64,000 bases of DNA from Sodiomyces alkalinus F11. Its lineage: Eukaryota; Ascomycota; Sordariomycetes; Glomerellales; Plectosphaerellaceae. The stretch covers positions 4,573,166-4,637,165 of the forward strand of contig NW_021167081.1 of assembly GCF_003711515.1 (NCBI RefSeq), written 5' to 3'. Below, piece by piece: positions 46,081 through 58,690 of this stretch. Both the position numbers and the translations under genes were made by a program. The number at the start of each line of letters is the position of its first letter. Position 1 is the first letter of the stretch. The notes under the pieces were generated by a model. It saw only the letters and a list, made by a program, of their open reading frames with translations, was not told where the DNA came from and searched no databases.

Positions 46081-49000
46081 ATAAAATGTTAATAGGAGTA
46101 GCTGTTTTCTAGCTTATCCCGGGGAGAAGGACTAGCCGGGGAGACGCTCCTGCCTTTATTAGCCATAGCCCTATCCTTCCTCGAAATAACCTTACCTTTA
46201 ATTTCACTTTCTCCCTAAACCAATATACATAAAGCGGCCGAGAGTGTAGAGCGTAAGGAAGATCACGATACCGAGCCTACTAACCCTAACCCCGGCGCTA
46301 CCGGGGATAGGATAACCACCTCCGATACCGGTAATAATACCGACGCTAATAATAGCGGGGAGACCTAGAACGGAGTTAAGATAGAAGTCGACTCGGCCAG
46401 GACCCTATCCAACTAACCTAGGACCCCTAAACGGACCAGGGATCATAGAATACTAACACCTACGTAGTCGTAAACGTAGGCTAAGAAGCCTATAACGATA
46501 TAAATATAGTATAGATAAGCTAGCACTTAGCTAGAGTCGGACTCGGCCTAGGGAGGTAATATACCGGAGATAGTACCTACTAATATCCCCTATAAAGGGC
46601 TATAGTAGTAGGTAAAGGGGCTACTACGGGCCTAAATTCCGGAAGGATCTTAGCTATATTTAGTAGAACGTGGATAAGAACCGTAGCCTGCTTAAAGTAC
46701 CGCTAGTAATCACCCAGGAACATAAACTAGACGTACTAATATACTAGAAACCCCTAAAAGGGGACTCTAAGATTAGGTCTTTACCGAACCTGCCTAGTTA
46801 TAAGAAATACTCACCGATACGTAGCTGGCCTTACCCGGGGGATAAACCCCGGGTTACTACCTATATAAAGATTAACCTTAACTCTTAGTAACTTGAATCG
46901 CTAGTACCCGGATCCAGAGACCTTCTAATTCAAGTAAATCATATATACGTCCTAAATATCTACTAAGGGCTTTTAAGGGATAAGGATATATAGGAGGCCC
47001 TAATAGAGTCTTAATAGAACCCGCCCCCTAATACTATAATCGGGGGAGACTTTAATATAAGATTTAAAGACTAGGAGCTAGACTCTCTCTAGATAACCGG
47101 TAAGGGCGGTAATATCGTGTCGTGGATAACCCTTTATGGGCTTACCGTCTATAATACCCCCAAGGAGAAGATATATAGCCGCGGCAGTGTATATACCGTT
47201 ATCGATCTAAGCTTCTCTACGGTACCCCTTACCGATATAAGGGTAATACTAGAAGCCGGAGCACCGGCCTACTATTACCCCCTAGCCGGTAAAATCGGTA
47301 CTATATATATCGCGCTATCGAATAACGCTACTAGACCGGACCGCTTTAGACTCCTAGAGGAGGAGGAGAAGAAGGCCGCGATAAGAAGGGAAGTCGTAGA
47401 TAATCTAAAACTCCTTATAAGACCCCTAAATAAAGACCCAAAATCTCTTAATTAGTAGGTGTAGTAACTAATCGATATTACTATAGGCTAGGATTAGCTC
47501 GGCGACGGACTATCCGCCCCCCCTATTTTCTACAACGGTCGCGGCTTCTTCGAGGACGCCTATAAGGGCGAATTCCTAAGGAAGACGAAGCCAGCCCGAA
47601 AACCTAAGGTGCCTAACCTAGAAGACCCCTAGAATTACTCGATAGAATCACTAAGCTTAAGACGGATCGCGAAAGACGCCCTATCTGGAGGGATAAGATA
47701 AGACAGTATATAGTTAACGTAGGGACTACGGTACCTGGTAGTAATAGCGTTAGCGTTTTCCCCCTTCGGCTAATCTAGCAGGATATTAAGAAAGAGGTTA
47801 TAGAACTTTTTAAAGCCTACCGAGTCGCGGAATACTACCCACGCCCTTTCCGTAAAGGAGACGTGGTTATAATCGATAAACCAGGGAAAGATACTAGCTT
47901 AGTAACGGGCTATAGGCCGATCTAACTACTAAGCGTACTAGGTAAAGGCCTAAAATGTATTACCGCGAGAAGGATAGCTTACCACGCTATAGCCGCTGGA
48001 ATCCTAAACACCTAGTATATCGGAATGCTATTAGGCCGGTCGATAATCGACCTAGCTACTATCCTTATATATAAAGTTAAGTCATAGCTAGTATAGGGGA
48101 AGTAAGTTATTACTATAACGAATAATAGAAACAGAGTGTTCAACTCCGTCCTGCACGGGTAGTTTACATATAGACACCGGAAATAAGGGTAGGACGCCCC
48201 TATTATTAGATAGTGGTAAAGCTTTATATCTAAAAGAAGCGCTCGAGTAATCTTTAGCGCCTTATACCTATACGAATATACCCTGCTAAGCCCTATAGGA
48301 CTACTATAAGACTCCCTGGCCTCCTTAATTAGGTATACCCTTAGCATCGTAGATATATATAATCTGCCTAATAAGAAGAACCGCTTCGGCTATGTAAACG
48401 ACTCTTATATTATTACCGCGCACGTGGACGCCGATAAGGCGGTACAATCGGTCACTAAGATACTTAAATAGGAACTCTAATAATACTAGGATAACAGGGC
48501 GGAGTTAAACTATAAAAAGGCCGAGGTTTAGCTCTTCTTCTATTAGAAAACCCCTTAGTTCCCTAGCGTATCGCTGCCCCGATATAACTATAATAACACG
48601 GTAGCGTATACCATTAACTATCTAGGCTAGCGACGACTAGCACCGATAAGATAACTCGGTATATATATAGATAGGCGACTTAAGTTCTTTAACTATATTA
48701 AGACGTGGGCTAAAAAGGGCCTTGAGATCGCTAACTATATCTAAGGTCTTATAGGAGCCTCCTTCAAACTAAACCCCGCCCTACTACATAGGGCTATACT
48801 AGCCTACGTACTAACTATTATATACTACGTTACGGAGATATAGTAGGAAGGACGTAGGGCTCTAGCCTAGGGCTATACTTATATAATTAGTAAGAAGTAG
48901 TATCGGTCCTTATCCAGTCACCTCCTAAAGACTAGAACGATAACTAGAGTATAGATAACTATAATTAGAGCGATTCTGCTAATATAGAAAACGGTCCTTA

Positions 49001-49350
49001 TACCCGCCCTATACCGAGAATCCGGTATACCCTCCACGGAGGAGTACGCTAAATACCTATAATAAAGATATACGATTAAAATCGCTAGCCTTAATAAGGA
49101 CTACCTTATAGTATAGTTAATAGCACCTATAATATGCCCTATCCAAGCATATCTCTGGCCAGCTAGTACTATCGGACCTAGGGCTTCTAGGGTTCGGAAT
49201 GGCGACCTTCAGGTATAGAAAATAGGGTATAATAAAGATACCTTCTACTAATCTAAAGGCGGGCTCGCTAGGAATATATTCTCGGCGAGGCCCGGACTAT
49301 CTATTTCTCTAAACAACCAGTCTATTCCTAGTCTTCGGGGCTATACGTAC
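46081..49350 (+). mobile_element. LINE2, 5' part (non-LTR element)
   Basis: Contains an endonuclease and RT of a LINE distinct from LINE1. It is interrupted at about 49350 by element E and resumes with RNase H at about 58691. The 5' limit is unclear; 46081-46640 may be the end of ORF1, with charged Asp/Thr/Gly-rich coding-like sequence around 46230-46380. Confidence 0.75.
46640..49300 (+). pseudogene. LINE2 ORF2: APE endonuclease and reverse transcriptase
   Basis: The endonuclease reads TIIGGDFNIRF (47037-47070), then a stop-free 112-codon stretch (47117-47455) with SWITLYGLTVYNTP, KIYSRGSVYTVIDLSFS and DIRVI. These are the GDFN and (S)xxDHxxx/IDLSFST blocks of LINE endonucleases. RT begins at RPFRKGDVVIIDKPGKD (47840-47890), then GYRPIQLLSVLGKGL (47910-47955). 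Motif C reads YVNDSYI at 48391-48411, with the first catalytic Asp changed to Asn. The thumb region has VAYTINYLGQ and LGIYIDRRLKF (48600-48690). At least one frameshift occurs near 47690-47800. RIP stops elsewhere. Confidence 0.85.
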
Positions 49351-49360
49351 GTTTAGGGAC

Positions 49361-49480
49361 TTCGGTCCGGTCCGTAAACGTTCGTTTCGTAAACGTTCGT
49401 TTAGGTACTAGCCGACAGGCTCTATACGTTTATATAATACCCGGCGTGCGAGGACTATCCGTATACTATTCCGGCGTATT
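49361..49480 (-). repeat. 3' LTR of element E
   Basis: Shares ttcggtccggtcc, 'gccgac.ggctctata', 'ccggcgYgcgaggactatc' and 'ctattccggcgtat' with 58586-58690. It differs by an internal duplication of cgtaaacgttcgttt (49373-49402) and some RIP changes. Confidence 0.8.
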
Positions 49481-49989
49481 ATATACCCCGGGCGGAAAGA
49501 GCCCTACGTCCCGCGGGCGTCCTAGGGAGCCGTTAGGCGACAGGACACACGACGCGTATACGGTACGCGCGCTAGACGGGTAGTCGTTACTTACGACCGG
49601 TTACGGATAGACAGCGTTCGCGACGAAAGGAAATAGGGAATAGACTATATTATACGCTAGCTACGCTATCTACTAACTTATATAGCTACGGTAACATATT
49701 GCGCCTTACGCTAATACTAATAACGGGAACTATATAGAAAGGAAGGATAATATAAAAAAAAGAAACTAAACTAACTAAATACACCTCCTAATCTCTTTTT
49801 ACGACGGCGCACGTATACGCCGTCTTTTCCTCCTTATATACCCTTTCTATTATAGGCTATAAACTATATAACTATACTAATCTATACAGAATATACGCCG
49901 CTTCGTTTTGTATACCCGTATACCGAATACTAAATATAAAATATAAGAACTAAACGAATACCTCTGTATATTCTGTCGAAATACTCGTG
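49481..49989. other. element E interior, no coding seen
   Basis: Includes CpG-rich sequence (49490-49610) and then TA-rich RIP sequence. No domain recognised. Confidence 0.4.
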
Positions 49990-51733
49990 ACTTAAACCTC
50001 TTCCACTTACAGTAACTCCTCGCTATTATCTAGGAACCCCTAGTTCTTCTTATCGTACCTAAGAATATTTTCGATATCGCTAAAGCCTAGTTCTATAGCA
50101 CGCCTATCGATCTTATTATAGTCGATATCGTATAATAAGAGGAGACCCTTATTACCCGGCCTATTATAGTGTTAGGCGAGGACGCTTATATAGAGTATTA
50201 GGTCCTACGCGTATATCGGATACGTAGTAAAGCGCTCGGCTATAATCGCTCGTTAGCGGTATCCATAATGCCGTTAGGGTTAAGTCTAGTAAGCTAGGTG
50301 TAGTCTTCTATACGCTAGACACCGAGCAGGAATAGTAAACCGATAGCGTTCTAGGTCTTATTAGGTATAATATTATCTATGATAAACTTCTTAACCCACG
50401 CTATAACCGGCACCGGCAGGATAGTACCCTAACCGCGCTAGAAAAATATTATTAATCGCTATTTATTATATATAAATTCTTCCGACACGAATATAGCGCT
50501 AGAGTTAAATAGATATTTAGCTAGCTACTTATATCCTCTTATCTAGATTATTTTCTTACCGGGCCGTGCTAGAAAGCGCTTAGGGATCAAAGAGCTTTTA
50601 GATCCTTAGTAGGGAAGTTTAGTGCTAGTGGCCGGGGTGGCTAAAGGTCTAGCCGTCGCGGTCTAGGGGGTCGTGGTACTACCTATACGGAGCTAGGCGA
50701 GGATATCTATAGCGCGCTGGATACTAGGCGTGATTATCTATAAGGGTGCCTATAGAAACTACACGACGGAGGTAGCGAGAGGCTAGATAAGACTATAATA
50801 GTCCTATATACCCACGAGGAAGGTTACGTTATCTACCTTATTCCCGTGGCGAGCCTCGATAGCGCTCGCTAGCCCGAGGGCTAGGTAGGCTAATTCGTTT
50901 ATCTCCTATAAAACGCGGCCGGGAATAGTTTTATCGGCTATAGGGCTTTATAAGGGCTTACTAGGGGTGGTTATATTAATAGTGCTCGGGCCTGCACGAA
51001 TAGGGAAGGGGATAGGGTTAGTGTAAGGGTTATAATGTATAGCTAATACAGCGGTATAGCGGGTAAAGGGTGTGTTTAGTAGAAAACGCCTATTAGGGCC
51101 TTAGGGAGTATTATAAGGAGGTATACTAGCAAGGTATTACTTAAAGGTCTACTTAGGTCTAACCCAGTTTACTATATCCAGGTTATAATCCAGTAAGAAC
51201 TAAGGCTAGGGGTAGACGAGGGTAATCGCTTTAGCGTTATCTATACTAACTACGCGGTTTACCTCGAATATAGGAGCGAAAATTATTCTACGTCATGCAC
51301 GGTTAAGCGGGTCGTCGTATCCTAAAGTAACGGTATAACTATTGTAGTCTATAATAATTTCTTTACGATCTCTACGCTAAACGCGAAATATAGCGCCCGA
51401 TATAGAGAGCTTAAAAATAAGTAAACTCTTAGTACCGAATAGTGTGATAGCATGGAACTAGCCTTTAAACGGTAAACCTTCGCCTATACGTCCTCTATAG
51501 AACAACCTAAAGAAGTGATATTCGAAAGTGCTATGTTTTCATCAGTTAATAGTAGATAGATACTCGACGACGAACCACTAAGCTATAAATACTAACCGCC
51601 CGCGGTATATTTAGAGGGTGTAAAAAAGGAAGGAAAGCAGAAGTATATACGCGTAATATAACGAGATAATAACTAGGGAATATAGTTTATTTACTTATAC
51701 AAGTTATAGTAGTAATTATATAAGGGACGTTAA
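49990..51733 (+). pseudogene. antisense extra ORF of element E, unknown protein
   Basis: A plus-strand frame opposite to pol runs to a TAA at 51731-51733. Stops are about 4% of codons in 51130-51700 and about 5% upstream, against about 8% for the codon-aligned minus frame, so I favour the plus strand. That choice is not certain, because the minus frame is also protein-like. Landmarks are a Gly/Arg-rich patch (GRGG, RRGLGGRG, about 50625-50670) and KTIIVLYTHEEGYVIYLIPV (about 50790-50850). Next comes ELRLGVDEGNRFSVIYTNYA (51200-51255), then KRVVVS and SNGITIVVYNNFFTIS (51308-51370). The C-terminal part is charged. No family is recognised. Placement matches the extra ORFs of B, C and G. Confidence 0.4.
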
Positions 51734-52149
51734 TAACCACGCTGCATATAAAGCTTACTATAATAGTAAAGAGTCGGAGAGTATAGGAGAGGGCGTTTCT
51801 AGTGCGAATTTTATACCCGGTCTAGGGGTATAGTTAATCTAGCGGAGTGGCGTAGAGTTTTTTTTATTCTATATGATTTTAGTTACGCGTGCCTTCCCTT
51901 TAAATATAAGACGATAGCTCTTATACCTTCCCTTATACCTTCCTCGCTATACGTAAATAGCGTTCGGTTATTATAGGCGATTCGAGCGGTGACCTTAGTA
52001 CGTCACGCGGCTACGCGGTTATACTAGCGGTCGTTAAAGGCTCTTTACCTGAAGTATCCTTTAATACTCCGAGTCCTTCGATATCTTCTAGCTTAAGCGC
52101 CTTATTCGCCTTTACTCCCTTTATCGCTACTCGTAGCGTCTCTAAGGCT

Positions 52150-53680
52150 CTTTATCGTTTCTTAAAGGCCTTAACTATTTCCGGTACGTTTATAGCTTTC
52201 TTTAGTATCTAAATATTATACTAACTTAGCTATCCTTTCTATTAGATTAGGTACTTAGTACGCGGCTTACGGCGACCTTTCTTAGTAACTCTTTTATTAA
52301 GGATAGCGTTAATCTTATAATACTCGTATAAGTCGCGCCACTTATACCTATTCTTATCGGGGTCGCTAGGGCGAATAGGCCCTTTATCGGCCGTCCGGCC
52401 GGGGAACGGGTCCGTACCCGGCTCCTTCGCCGGTTATAAATATATAATACTAATAACGGGATAGATATTAAGCGTTACGGGGAGTCCTAGTAGGTATACT
52501 AGCGGCGAGACTTATTGCTTAACCTTAAATAGTCCTATTCGTTACTAACTAAGCTTTATCGAGGGTTTACTACGCAGCGAATAGCTATACCCGAGCTTAA
52601 TAAAGACGAAGTCCCAAGGAGCGAACCGAATACTACGGTGCTTCTTATCGTATAGCCTTTTTATATATATCTAGGCTAAGGCGATAAATAGTTTAGCGTC
52701 TTTCTAGAATAGTTTCCGAGCGAACTACGGGTTCGTATCACCGATTATATGAAGGGGACTATTCGTCCGCGTGCCGTATAGTGGTTTATGTAGTACACAC
52801 TCCAAGACTTGGCTAAAGGCGTTATTTAGATTAAACTATAACCCGATAATACCCTTTATCTATAGTGTGGCTGGATATATAGCGAGGAATATACGGATAG
52901 CGATTTCGACTGTCTAATTCTTCCGTTTAGATAGTCAGTTAATCTATGGGTGCTATATTATTAAAAACTTAAATAGCGTGCCCGCCTCCTTCCAAAGCGC
53001 TATCTAAAAGGCGGATAGAAACTTAGGGTTATAATCTGAAATAATCCCTCGGGGGATACCCTAGTTACCGAGCTAGAGAAATTAAAAGAGGACGTAAGCC
53101 TAGTCCTCCGTAGTATAAGAGGTATACCCCGGAATAAGGAGGGTGGCTTTAGTAAACTTATCCGTTACTATGAGGAGGGAGTCGAATAGGGGAAAGCCCT
53201 CTCTTTATTAGGGAGAGCTAGCTAAGGGCACCTCGGATAAGCCGATAATAAAATCTATAGCGATAATATAGAATAGAATAAAGGGAGTTATAATTGACTA
53301 TATTTCGCTAAGCGGGCGTTAGCGATTAGTCTAATTAGTAGCGTATATTATATAGTTAGCTATATAGGTCTTAATTTCCTTATAGAGCTTAGGAATAGCG
53401 AATCGGTTAACTAGCTTATACTAGGTTCTTTTAACGCCGAAGTAGTAGCGCTTATTATAAGCGACCTAAATAAATTCCTAATATAAGGAGAATAGAATAT
53501 AAAGCCGACGCTTCCCGCTCTATTCTAGATAGTAAAGGAGACCGTTTTCTAACTCGAAAGGAATCTTAACCGGCGAATTATAGTCCTATAGCTAAGTAAG
53601 GATAAATCCTTATTTAGTATTATTAGTATAACTATCGCTAATCCTTTATCGTAGATCGGCGTTTATTTTAAGCTCGGAGA
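52150..53680 (-). pseudogene. element E integrase and chromodomain
   Basis: Minus-strand reading gives the integrase C-terminal part FAPWDFVFIKLGYSYSLRS (about 52560-52620). A linker follows with PGTDPFPGRTADKGPIRPSD (52365-52430). A chromodomain-like segment reads RYKWRDLYEYYKI..NKRVTKKGRRKPRTKYLI (52250-52350). The core lies at about 52650-53500, with 'HTPLF'-type target block remnants and heavy RIP. It joins RNase H upstream on the same strand. Confidence 0.75.
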
Positions 53681-53689
53681 AGTAGTAAA

Positions 53690-56100
53690 TAGCCTAATTG
53701 CGCTAAATCCGTTCTAGTTCTCTATCGTCTTCCGTTTTCGGAGGGTCTATTATAGGTAGCCGTGATAGGGTATCGGCCACGATATTCGTTTTCCCGGGGA
53801 TATACCGATAGTCTAACTAGAACTAGCTAAGGAACTCTGAGGAAAGGATAACCTTTATATTTAACCTAGTCTTATCCGTGCTAGATAGCGTACTAGAAGT
53901 TATAATACTAATAGTAACGGCGTAGTCTACAAGAATAACGGTCGGATTATAATAAGCGGATTAAATAATAGTTTAGGTCTTATAAACGGCCTATACTAGG
54001 CAGGCGACCTTTAATGTAGTCGGCTAGTACTTTTACTCGGCTATATTAAGACCTTTACTAATATAGGGTACCGGACGAATAAGGGTCTTACTAATAGTGC
54101 CTTTAGCGAGCTATTTAGTCTTATTAACGCGTTAGAATAATACAGCGGAGAACCCGTGCTCTTTTAAGGTATCTAGCTAGATAAAGAGGATCTTCCCTGG
54201 GTTATAGTGGAAAAGGCAGATATCCGAGGTAAGTGCGTCCGTAATATTCTTAAATAACGCTATTTCCTCGGCTATAAGCTTAAATACCGTTTATTTAGTA
54301 TAGGCTTTACGCGCTTAGCCCTAGTCCTTTCCGAGCTAATAAGCCTCCGCGAGTAGGGTAGTCTTTTCTTATTAGAGGGAGGCGATTCGGTAGGCGATCC
54401 TCGGGATAAGGTATTATAGCTACCCGGTTATACTACTCTCTTACTCGAGCGATTAGAGCGATAATAGCGGACGGATTCTTTATAGGGTATTAGTGTATTC
54501 CTTTATATTAGAGAGACCTAAAGTATCAACCTCGAATCCTAAAAGCTATACCGATAACTAGCTAATAAAGGATTTACCCGGGGAGATAAAGATCCGCTTC
54601 CGGCTACATAACGATAGTATAGTCTCTAAGTGCTAGGCGTATTCCTCCTCGGTGTCTAAGGCTATAACGATATCGTTAATAAAGGTAGCGGCGAACTTCA
54701 TATATCGTCGGAGTAGCTTATCTATATAGCGCTAAACATAAGCTAACGAGTTACGGAAGCCTATAAGTATAACCTTTGAATGCTTTTATCCTCGATATAA
54801 GATAATAGTAAACCTTTTACGGTGCGGCTCGTATACCGGGAACTAGTAGAAGAAGGCTTAAGCGTCGATAACGGAAATACACTTTTTCCCCCGGAGGCGC
54901 TAGATTACCTTATTCTATAATAGTATCGGGTATACGTCGGGGATAATAGCCTTATTTAGGGCACGGAGATTAACTATTATTTGGCCCTTACGCTTCCCGT
55001 TTATAGTTCGCTATATAATAAATACTAAGGCTCCGAATAGCGTAGGCTAAGTCGGCTATTCTATTTGTCCTTACTTATAGAGTTCGTTAAGGGTCTTATC
55101 TAAAAATCGCTAGTTATTACGGCTAAGGGGATATAACTTCTGGCTAATCTTCTAATTATACTACCCGTTAACTAAAAGGACCTTTATATACTCCTCGGGA
55201 GGCATATCGATAACGCCTTAATCGGTCTAAACCTTCGGATACTTCTCGATAATCTTACTAAACCGGCGTATAAACCGGTTATTATAACGGTAGATCGTTA
55301 CTCCCTCTTTAGTAGTCTCTGTAGGGGCGTTTAGGCTTTTAGCGATACCTAGCTTACCTTCGGGAGTAATATACCCCCGGAAGATATCCCCTTCGGCCTG
55401 ATTAGGCGGTTCTTCCTCTATACGCTTAAGTAGGATATCTCGCGCGTTATCGCGGTCGGTATACTAATAACTATCCGCTTAGAATAACTCTATATAACCT
55501 AGCTTAGTGTGCTTAGCGATAACTAATAGCCGGTCGTCGGCGTTAAAGATACGTATTATAGACTAGTTATTAAGGATATAGTTCGGTAAGCCCTTTATAT
55601 CCGGGAAAAACTCTATAGAATTAAGGTTAATATCGGGCTTATTAATTAGTATAAACCTATATATTTATCGCGGGATAACTAAACGTTTAGCGGCCTTAAG
55701 TTTCCGTTAGATTAGAGACTATTTAGCAAATACCCTCGCGGGAACCGTTAGGTCTTAGTAGGCGCTAATACGAATAGCTTCCTGCGTGTTAAGGATATCT
55801 AGCCTATTAGGATAGTTAAACTCCTGTCCTAGGAGAAGACCGGCGTCGAGCTTAGGTATAATCTAAGCCCCGATATATACGCGGCTAATCTTCTTCTTAT
55901 TACCTACTATACTATAAACTAGCACGGTAAAGGTAGCCTATCCTAGGGTCTTTATCGATCCTATACCATATAATATCGCGCGCTTAGTAGGATTAATATA
56001 CTTATTAGGAAATCGACTAAAGAGCTACTAGCTTACTATATAGCGAGAGGCTCCCAAGTCGATATAAATATCGAATAGTACGCCTATAGGGGAACCACGG
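53690..56100 (-). pseudogene. element E protease, reverse transcriptase and RNase H
   Basis: The minus-strand retropepsin remnant reads FDIYIDLGASRYIVS (56030-56075). In RT, KKCISVIDAQAFFYQFPV (54840-54890) is followed by HRKRFTII and KVILIGFRNSLAYVQRYID (54720-54780). Motif C is TFINDIVIA (about 54665-54690), with the first Asp changed to Asn. IFISPGKSFI and QLLGFEVDTLGLS follow. RNase H ends with YRYIPGKTNIVADTLSRLP (53740-53800). The subtype matches element A. RIP stops throughout. Confidence 0.85.
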
Positions 56101-58000
56101 GCTTAGATCCGGGCGTACGTATACCCGTAGGGATTATTAGAAGAGTCCCCGACTTCTTAGATAGCACCGTTAATTAACGGCGAGTCCTATCCGCTCTACT
56201 CCTTTAATCGGTACGGCTAAAAGTAGGTCTTCTCGTATCGGATAGTTTCTAGATTGAATCTTTTAGGTTAATAGTATTTACTATACTCTCGGCATACCTA
56301 CTAAAGATCGGTATACTTAGGTATAAATCTAGGTCTATCGGCGACCTAATATAGTTAGTTATCCCGCTTATTGTCCGCGTTATCCTTATCCTCGGACTCT
56401 ATAAACCCCTCGGAGTCTTCCTCGGTATAATAGTACTCGTTTTCGGGCTCTACGTCGGTATTATCTCCTGATATAGGTTCGGTAATAGTCTTTTCGGCGG
56501 AGGCGTTAACTTAGTCTTAGGCTCGGTCCCGGCGATAATCTCTATACCGATAGTTAGACTATTTATTAGCGTTATTCGTTAGGAGTCGCTAACCCTTATT
56601 ATTAGTAAAGCGATTAGCGTTTAGCGCTAGTAGCGTGCGATTTTCACTCTAGTAACGGAACTAGCTTAGTCCCGGGAAGCGATAGTTAGGCTAAGGCGTA
56701 CGGTAACGCTCGGGCGTCGGGCTAGAGCGTTAGTCGTAAAATCGCGGAGTCGGCTACTAAATTACTATACCCGGTAGCGGAGCGCTATACGTTCTACGGT
56801 TAGTCCTAGTACGATTATATCGGTTAATGAGCTAGTAATAGATTCCCTGTATATAGTTTTAATACTAACCCGGTATTAGATTAGTTAGGTTATTTATAAA
56901 GTCGGCCTACGTTATTTCGGGTCCCGGCTACACTATTATCACGGCTAGATTAGCGTTTAGCTTATTCTAGATAATAGAAAGGTATTTCCCCTTCGGTTTA
57001 TCGGCTACCTTAGCTAGTCGGATTATTCTATCGCCGAATACACGGAGGTTACGGCGGTTAACGATATCTTCTAGGGTATATTTTTCTTAGTATAGCTTAT
57101 TTTGAAGATATCTGACGATATCGGATAAACGGAAGGGACGAAAGTCACGAAAAGCAGTGGAAAAATAAGAAGGTAATAATGGGATTGTAAGGTAGGATCT
57201 CTGCGCGCGTATTGTCTCTTCTTCGGATCGAAAAAGGGATTGAGATAAAGGATTGAGGATTAAGGATTCCGAATAAAGAACAAAGAAACGAAGAACCGAA
57301 CCGAGGGAACGGGTTGATATCCTTTGTTCTTTGTAAAGGATCGATATCGTAATAGTATCGTAATATATATCGATATCGTAGTAATATCGTAATCCATTAT
57401 ATCCTTAATCTAACTCGTAACAGATAAACTGACTCGAAAGAGAACGGTCTAGGCTTGCGGGGAAGATATCCTTTGTTCGAGTACGAAGGATATACTCGAA
57501 AGATATTAAGGATATTATTAGTAATAACATTAATATCAAAAGCTTATATTCGGCTTTTTCGCCTAGGAGTTAGAACCGTTTTTCGAGAATATCCTTTTAG
57601 TCCTTTAGGGTAGCTTACTAGTTATTGAATATACGGTTACCGCTATCCAGACCTATAAACTATTTAGAGGCCTTAGCTAGAAAGTATCGAGCGATACTAC
57701 GCGAAAAGGCCATATGATACCCGGCGCTTAGGCCGGTATACTACTCTATAGCGTCCGTGAAATAAAATATATCTAGGAAAATAAGCTTAGTCCTTTCGGT
57801 ATAGATATCCTAGCTTACGGTAAAGTATATCGGCGGGTCGAAATACCTAAGGTTATCCGCTTTAAAGTGGTGTTATAGCTATTACGGCTATAATCCGCGC
57901 TAGAGCTCCCCGATAATAGCGAGTAAGTCGGATTAACGTATATATATCTAATCTCCGCCTATAAGGGGCGGCGAAATCGGCGGCTATATTGGCGGCGGAG
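56100..58000 (-). pseudogene. element E gag region
   Basis: Placed between protease and the 5' LTR, on the minus strand. I could not fix a capsid motif or a knuckle; 56600-56760 is GC-richer and basic. Region 57130-57540 keeps more CA/TG and reads as non-coding, with repeats of 'atcgtaatag/atatcgta' around 57340-57390. The call is by position only. Confidence 0.35.
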
Positions 58001-58429
58001 GAGGAGGAGGCGTTTTATCCTACTATCCGCCGCTATAGCGAGCGTCTTATCGGCTAGGTCCGGGTACGCCTATACTAGATACCGTGCCCTTAGAGTTAAC
58101 CGGATAGTCGGCCGAAAAGGTATAGCTAGGGGTATCGGATATTTAGCTTTTTATAGCATTTAAATAGCGGATAATAGGCTTAGCGAGAGATATATAGGAT
58201 ATGGGCGATTAGTATAAGGAGGATTTACTTAGGGAGTATATTAGTTCCTGCTCCTTAATTATAGGTTCCTCGTCCGGTATCTTTATAGTAGGACGGATTA
58301 GGAGTATACTAGATTTCGTTATAGTGAATAACGGTTCCCCTAGCTTTCTCGTAATCTTAAGGCGATACCGATTACCTAGCTCTTATATCCTAAGCCCTAT
58401 TATAATAAGCTAGACGAAGCTAGATAGAG

Positions 58430-58500
58430 TAAAGCTAGTATTAGTGGAGCTAATACTAGTAAGGCTAGTATAAGTAAGGCTAGCACTAGTAAGGCTCCCT
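58430..58500. repeat. short tandem repeats of a ctagtaaggctagt motif
   Basis: Related 15-18 bp units with 'ctagta', 'aaggctag' and 'actagtaaggct' repeat about four times just inside the 5' LTR of element E. Confidence 0.6.
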
Positions 58501-58585
58501 CCGATACAGTTAATTAGGTTAGCCTTAGGATCTAGCTCGCCCGTATAGGGAGCGGGACTAGCGGTAAACGGTTGTATAGGTTATT

Positions 58586-58690
58586 TCGGTCCGGTCCCTA
58601 AACATTCGTTTAGGCACTGGCCGACGGGCTCTATACATTCGTATAGTGCCCGGCGCGCGAGGACTATCCGTGTGCTATTCCGGCGTATCA
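58586..58690 (-). repeat. 5' LTR of element E
   Basis: Partner of 49361-49480; begins ttcggtccggtcc and ends near ccggcgtatca. It lacks the 15-base internal duplication of the other copy. Confidence 0.8.

Larger units (their letters stand above)
49361..58690 (-). mobile_element. Ty3/Gypsy element E with antisense extra ORF, inserted in LINE2
   Basis: Short direct repeats of about 105-120 bp at 49361-49480 and 58586-58690 bound 9.2 kb. On the minus strand the order is gag region, retropepsin, RT, RNase H, integrase, chromodomain, then 2.4 kb with a plus-strand ORF. LINE2 sequence lies on both sides (RT to the left, RNase H to the right). LTR limits are approximate and no target duplication could be matched. 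Confidence 0.8.

Noticed and set aside
48012..48347. 111-codon minus ORF within LINE2
   Set aside because: Shadow of the plus-strand reverse transcriptase, which has clear motifs in the same interval.
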